Assembly (NCBI GenBank): GCA_002408385.1
Contig: DHSB01000165.1
Span: 16,485-21,586, forward strand
Length of the DNA: 5,102 nucleotides
Direction: 5' to 3'
DNA from: Myxococcales bacterium UBA5297
Lineage (GTDB): Bacteria; Myxococcota; Myxococcia; Myxococcales; UBA5297
The notes under the pieces are model-generated. The model was not told where the DNA came from and ran no database searches. It saw only the letters and a list, made by a program, of their open reading frames with translations. Positions 5,019 through 5,102 of this stretch are shown piece by piece. Numbering within the stretch: the stretch's first letter is position 1; every line of letters starts with the position of its first letter. Position numbers and translations under genes: made by a program.

Positions 5019-5102
5019 GTGCGCGATGAGAGCACGCACTTCGTCGCGGCCAGCCCCGGCCGGCCTTTGCGCTCGCCCGTCTTCCAAGGCAGCATCTCCA
5101 GG
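5019..5102 (+). CDS. Possible start of a gene running off the window
   Basis: From a GTG at 5019 the plus strand reads MRDESTHFVAASPGRP and on through 28 codons to the window end without a stop. Most third positions are G or C. AAGG lies 5 nt before the GTG as a weak ribosome binding site. The frame is open from 4941, after a TGA at 4938, and GTG 5019 is the only usual start in it. The residue mix (Phe, His, Ser, Val) looks more protein-like than the antisense frames, but 84 bases are too few to identify a family. Minus-strand frames over the same bases are also open, so this is tentative. Confidence 0.3.
   Translation, partial: MRDESTHFVAASPGRPLRSPVFQGSISR

Noticed and set aside
4836..5095. 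Overlapping minus-strand frames at the window end
   Set aside because: Two competing frames with no ribosome binding site. Both span the inverted repeat at 4904-4998 and are low in protein-like character.

Overview
The window is a GC-rich stretch of bacterial chromosome. The GC-rich third codon positions, the two myxobacterial-looking lipoproteins and the secreted-type Ig-like repeats suggest a Myxococcota (deltaproteobacterial) origin. That assignment is inferred from style, not from a marker gene. Coding density is low: three intact genes and one tRNA are well supported, and the rest is intergenic or decayed.

Layout. Positions 1-210 hold a terminator-like hairpin (about 151-188) and no convincing gene. 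Positions 213-370 hold four copies of a short palindromic repeat. Positions 365-1020 carry two fragments of the same kind of Ig-like, probably secreted, protein lying back to back: a minus-strand piece (365-739) and a plus-strand piece (740-1020) that contains a stop codon and a frameshift. Their homology meets at about 740, which looks like an inversion breakpoint, or a foldback artefact of sequencing or assembly. Positions 1257-2147 (+) encode an intact PfkB-family sugar kinase that closely matches animal ketohexokinase (fructokinase). Convergent with it, 2230-2766 (-) encodes a small lipoprotein of unknown function.

Positions 2767-3224 are non-coding. A self-contained tRNA-Val(CAC) unit follows on the minus strand: promoter (3377-3406), tRNA (3270-3341) and a strong intrinsic terminator (3225-3258). 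Upstream of it, also on the minus strand, 3441-4157 encodes a second lipoprotein of unknown function. Positions 4194-5018 are about 820 bases without a convincing gene. They contain several precise inverted repeats and a strong minus-strand intrinsic terminator (4480-4522) with no gene assigned to it, which hints at an unrecognised small RNA or short transcript. A possible plus-strand reading frame begins near 5019 and runs off the window.

No pathway joins these genes. The kinase would phosphorylate a ketose such as fructose in the cytoplasm, the two lipoproteins are envelope proteins, and each unit appears to be transcribed separately. I found no clear new multigene system. The items most worth a second look are the inverted Ig-like fragments beside the palindromic repeats, the animal-type ketohexokinase, and the orphan terminator.
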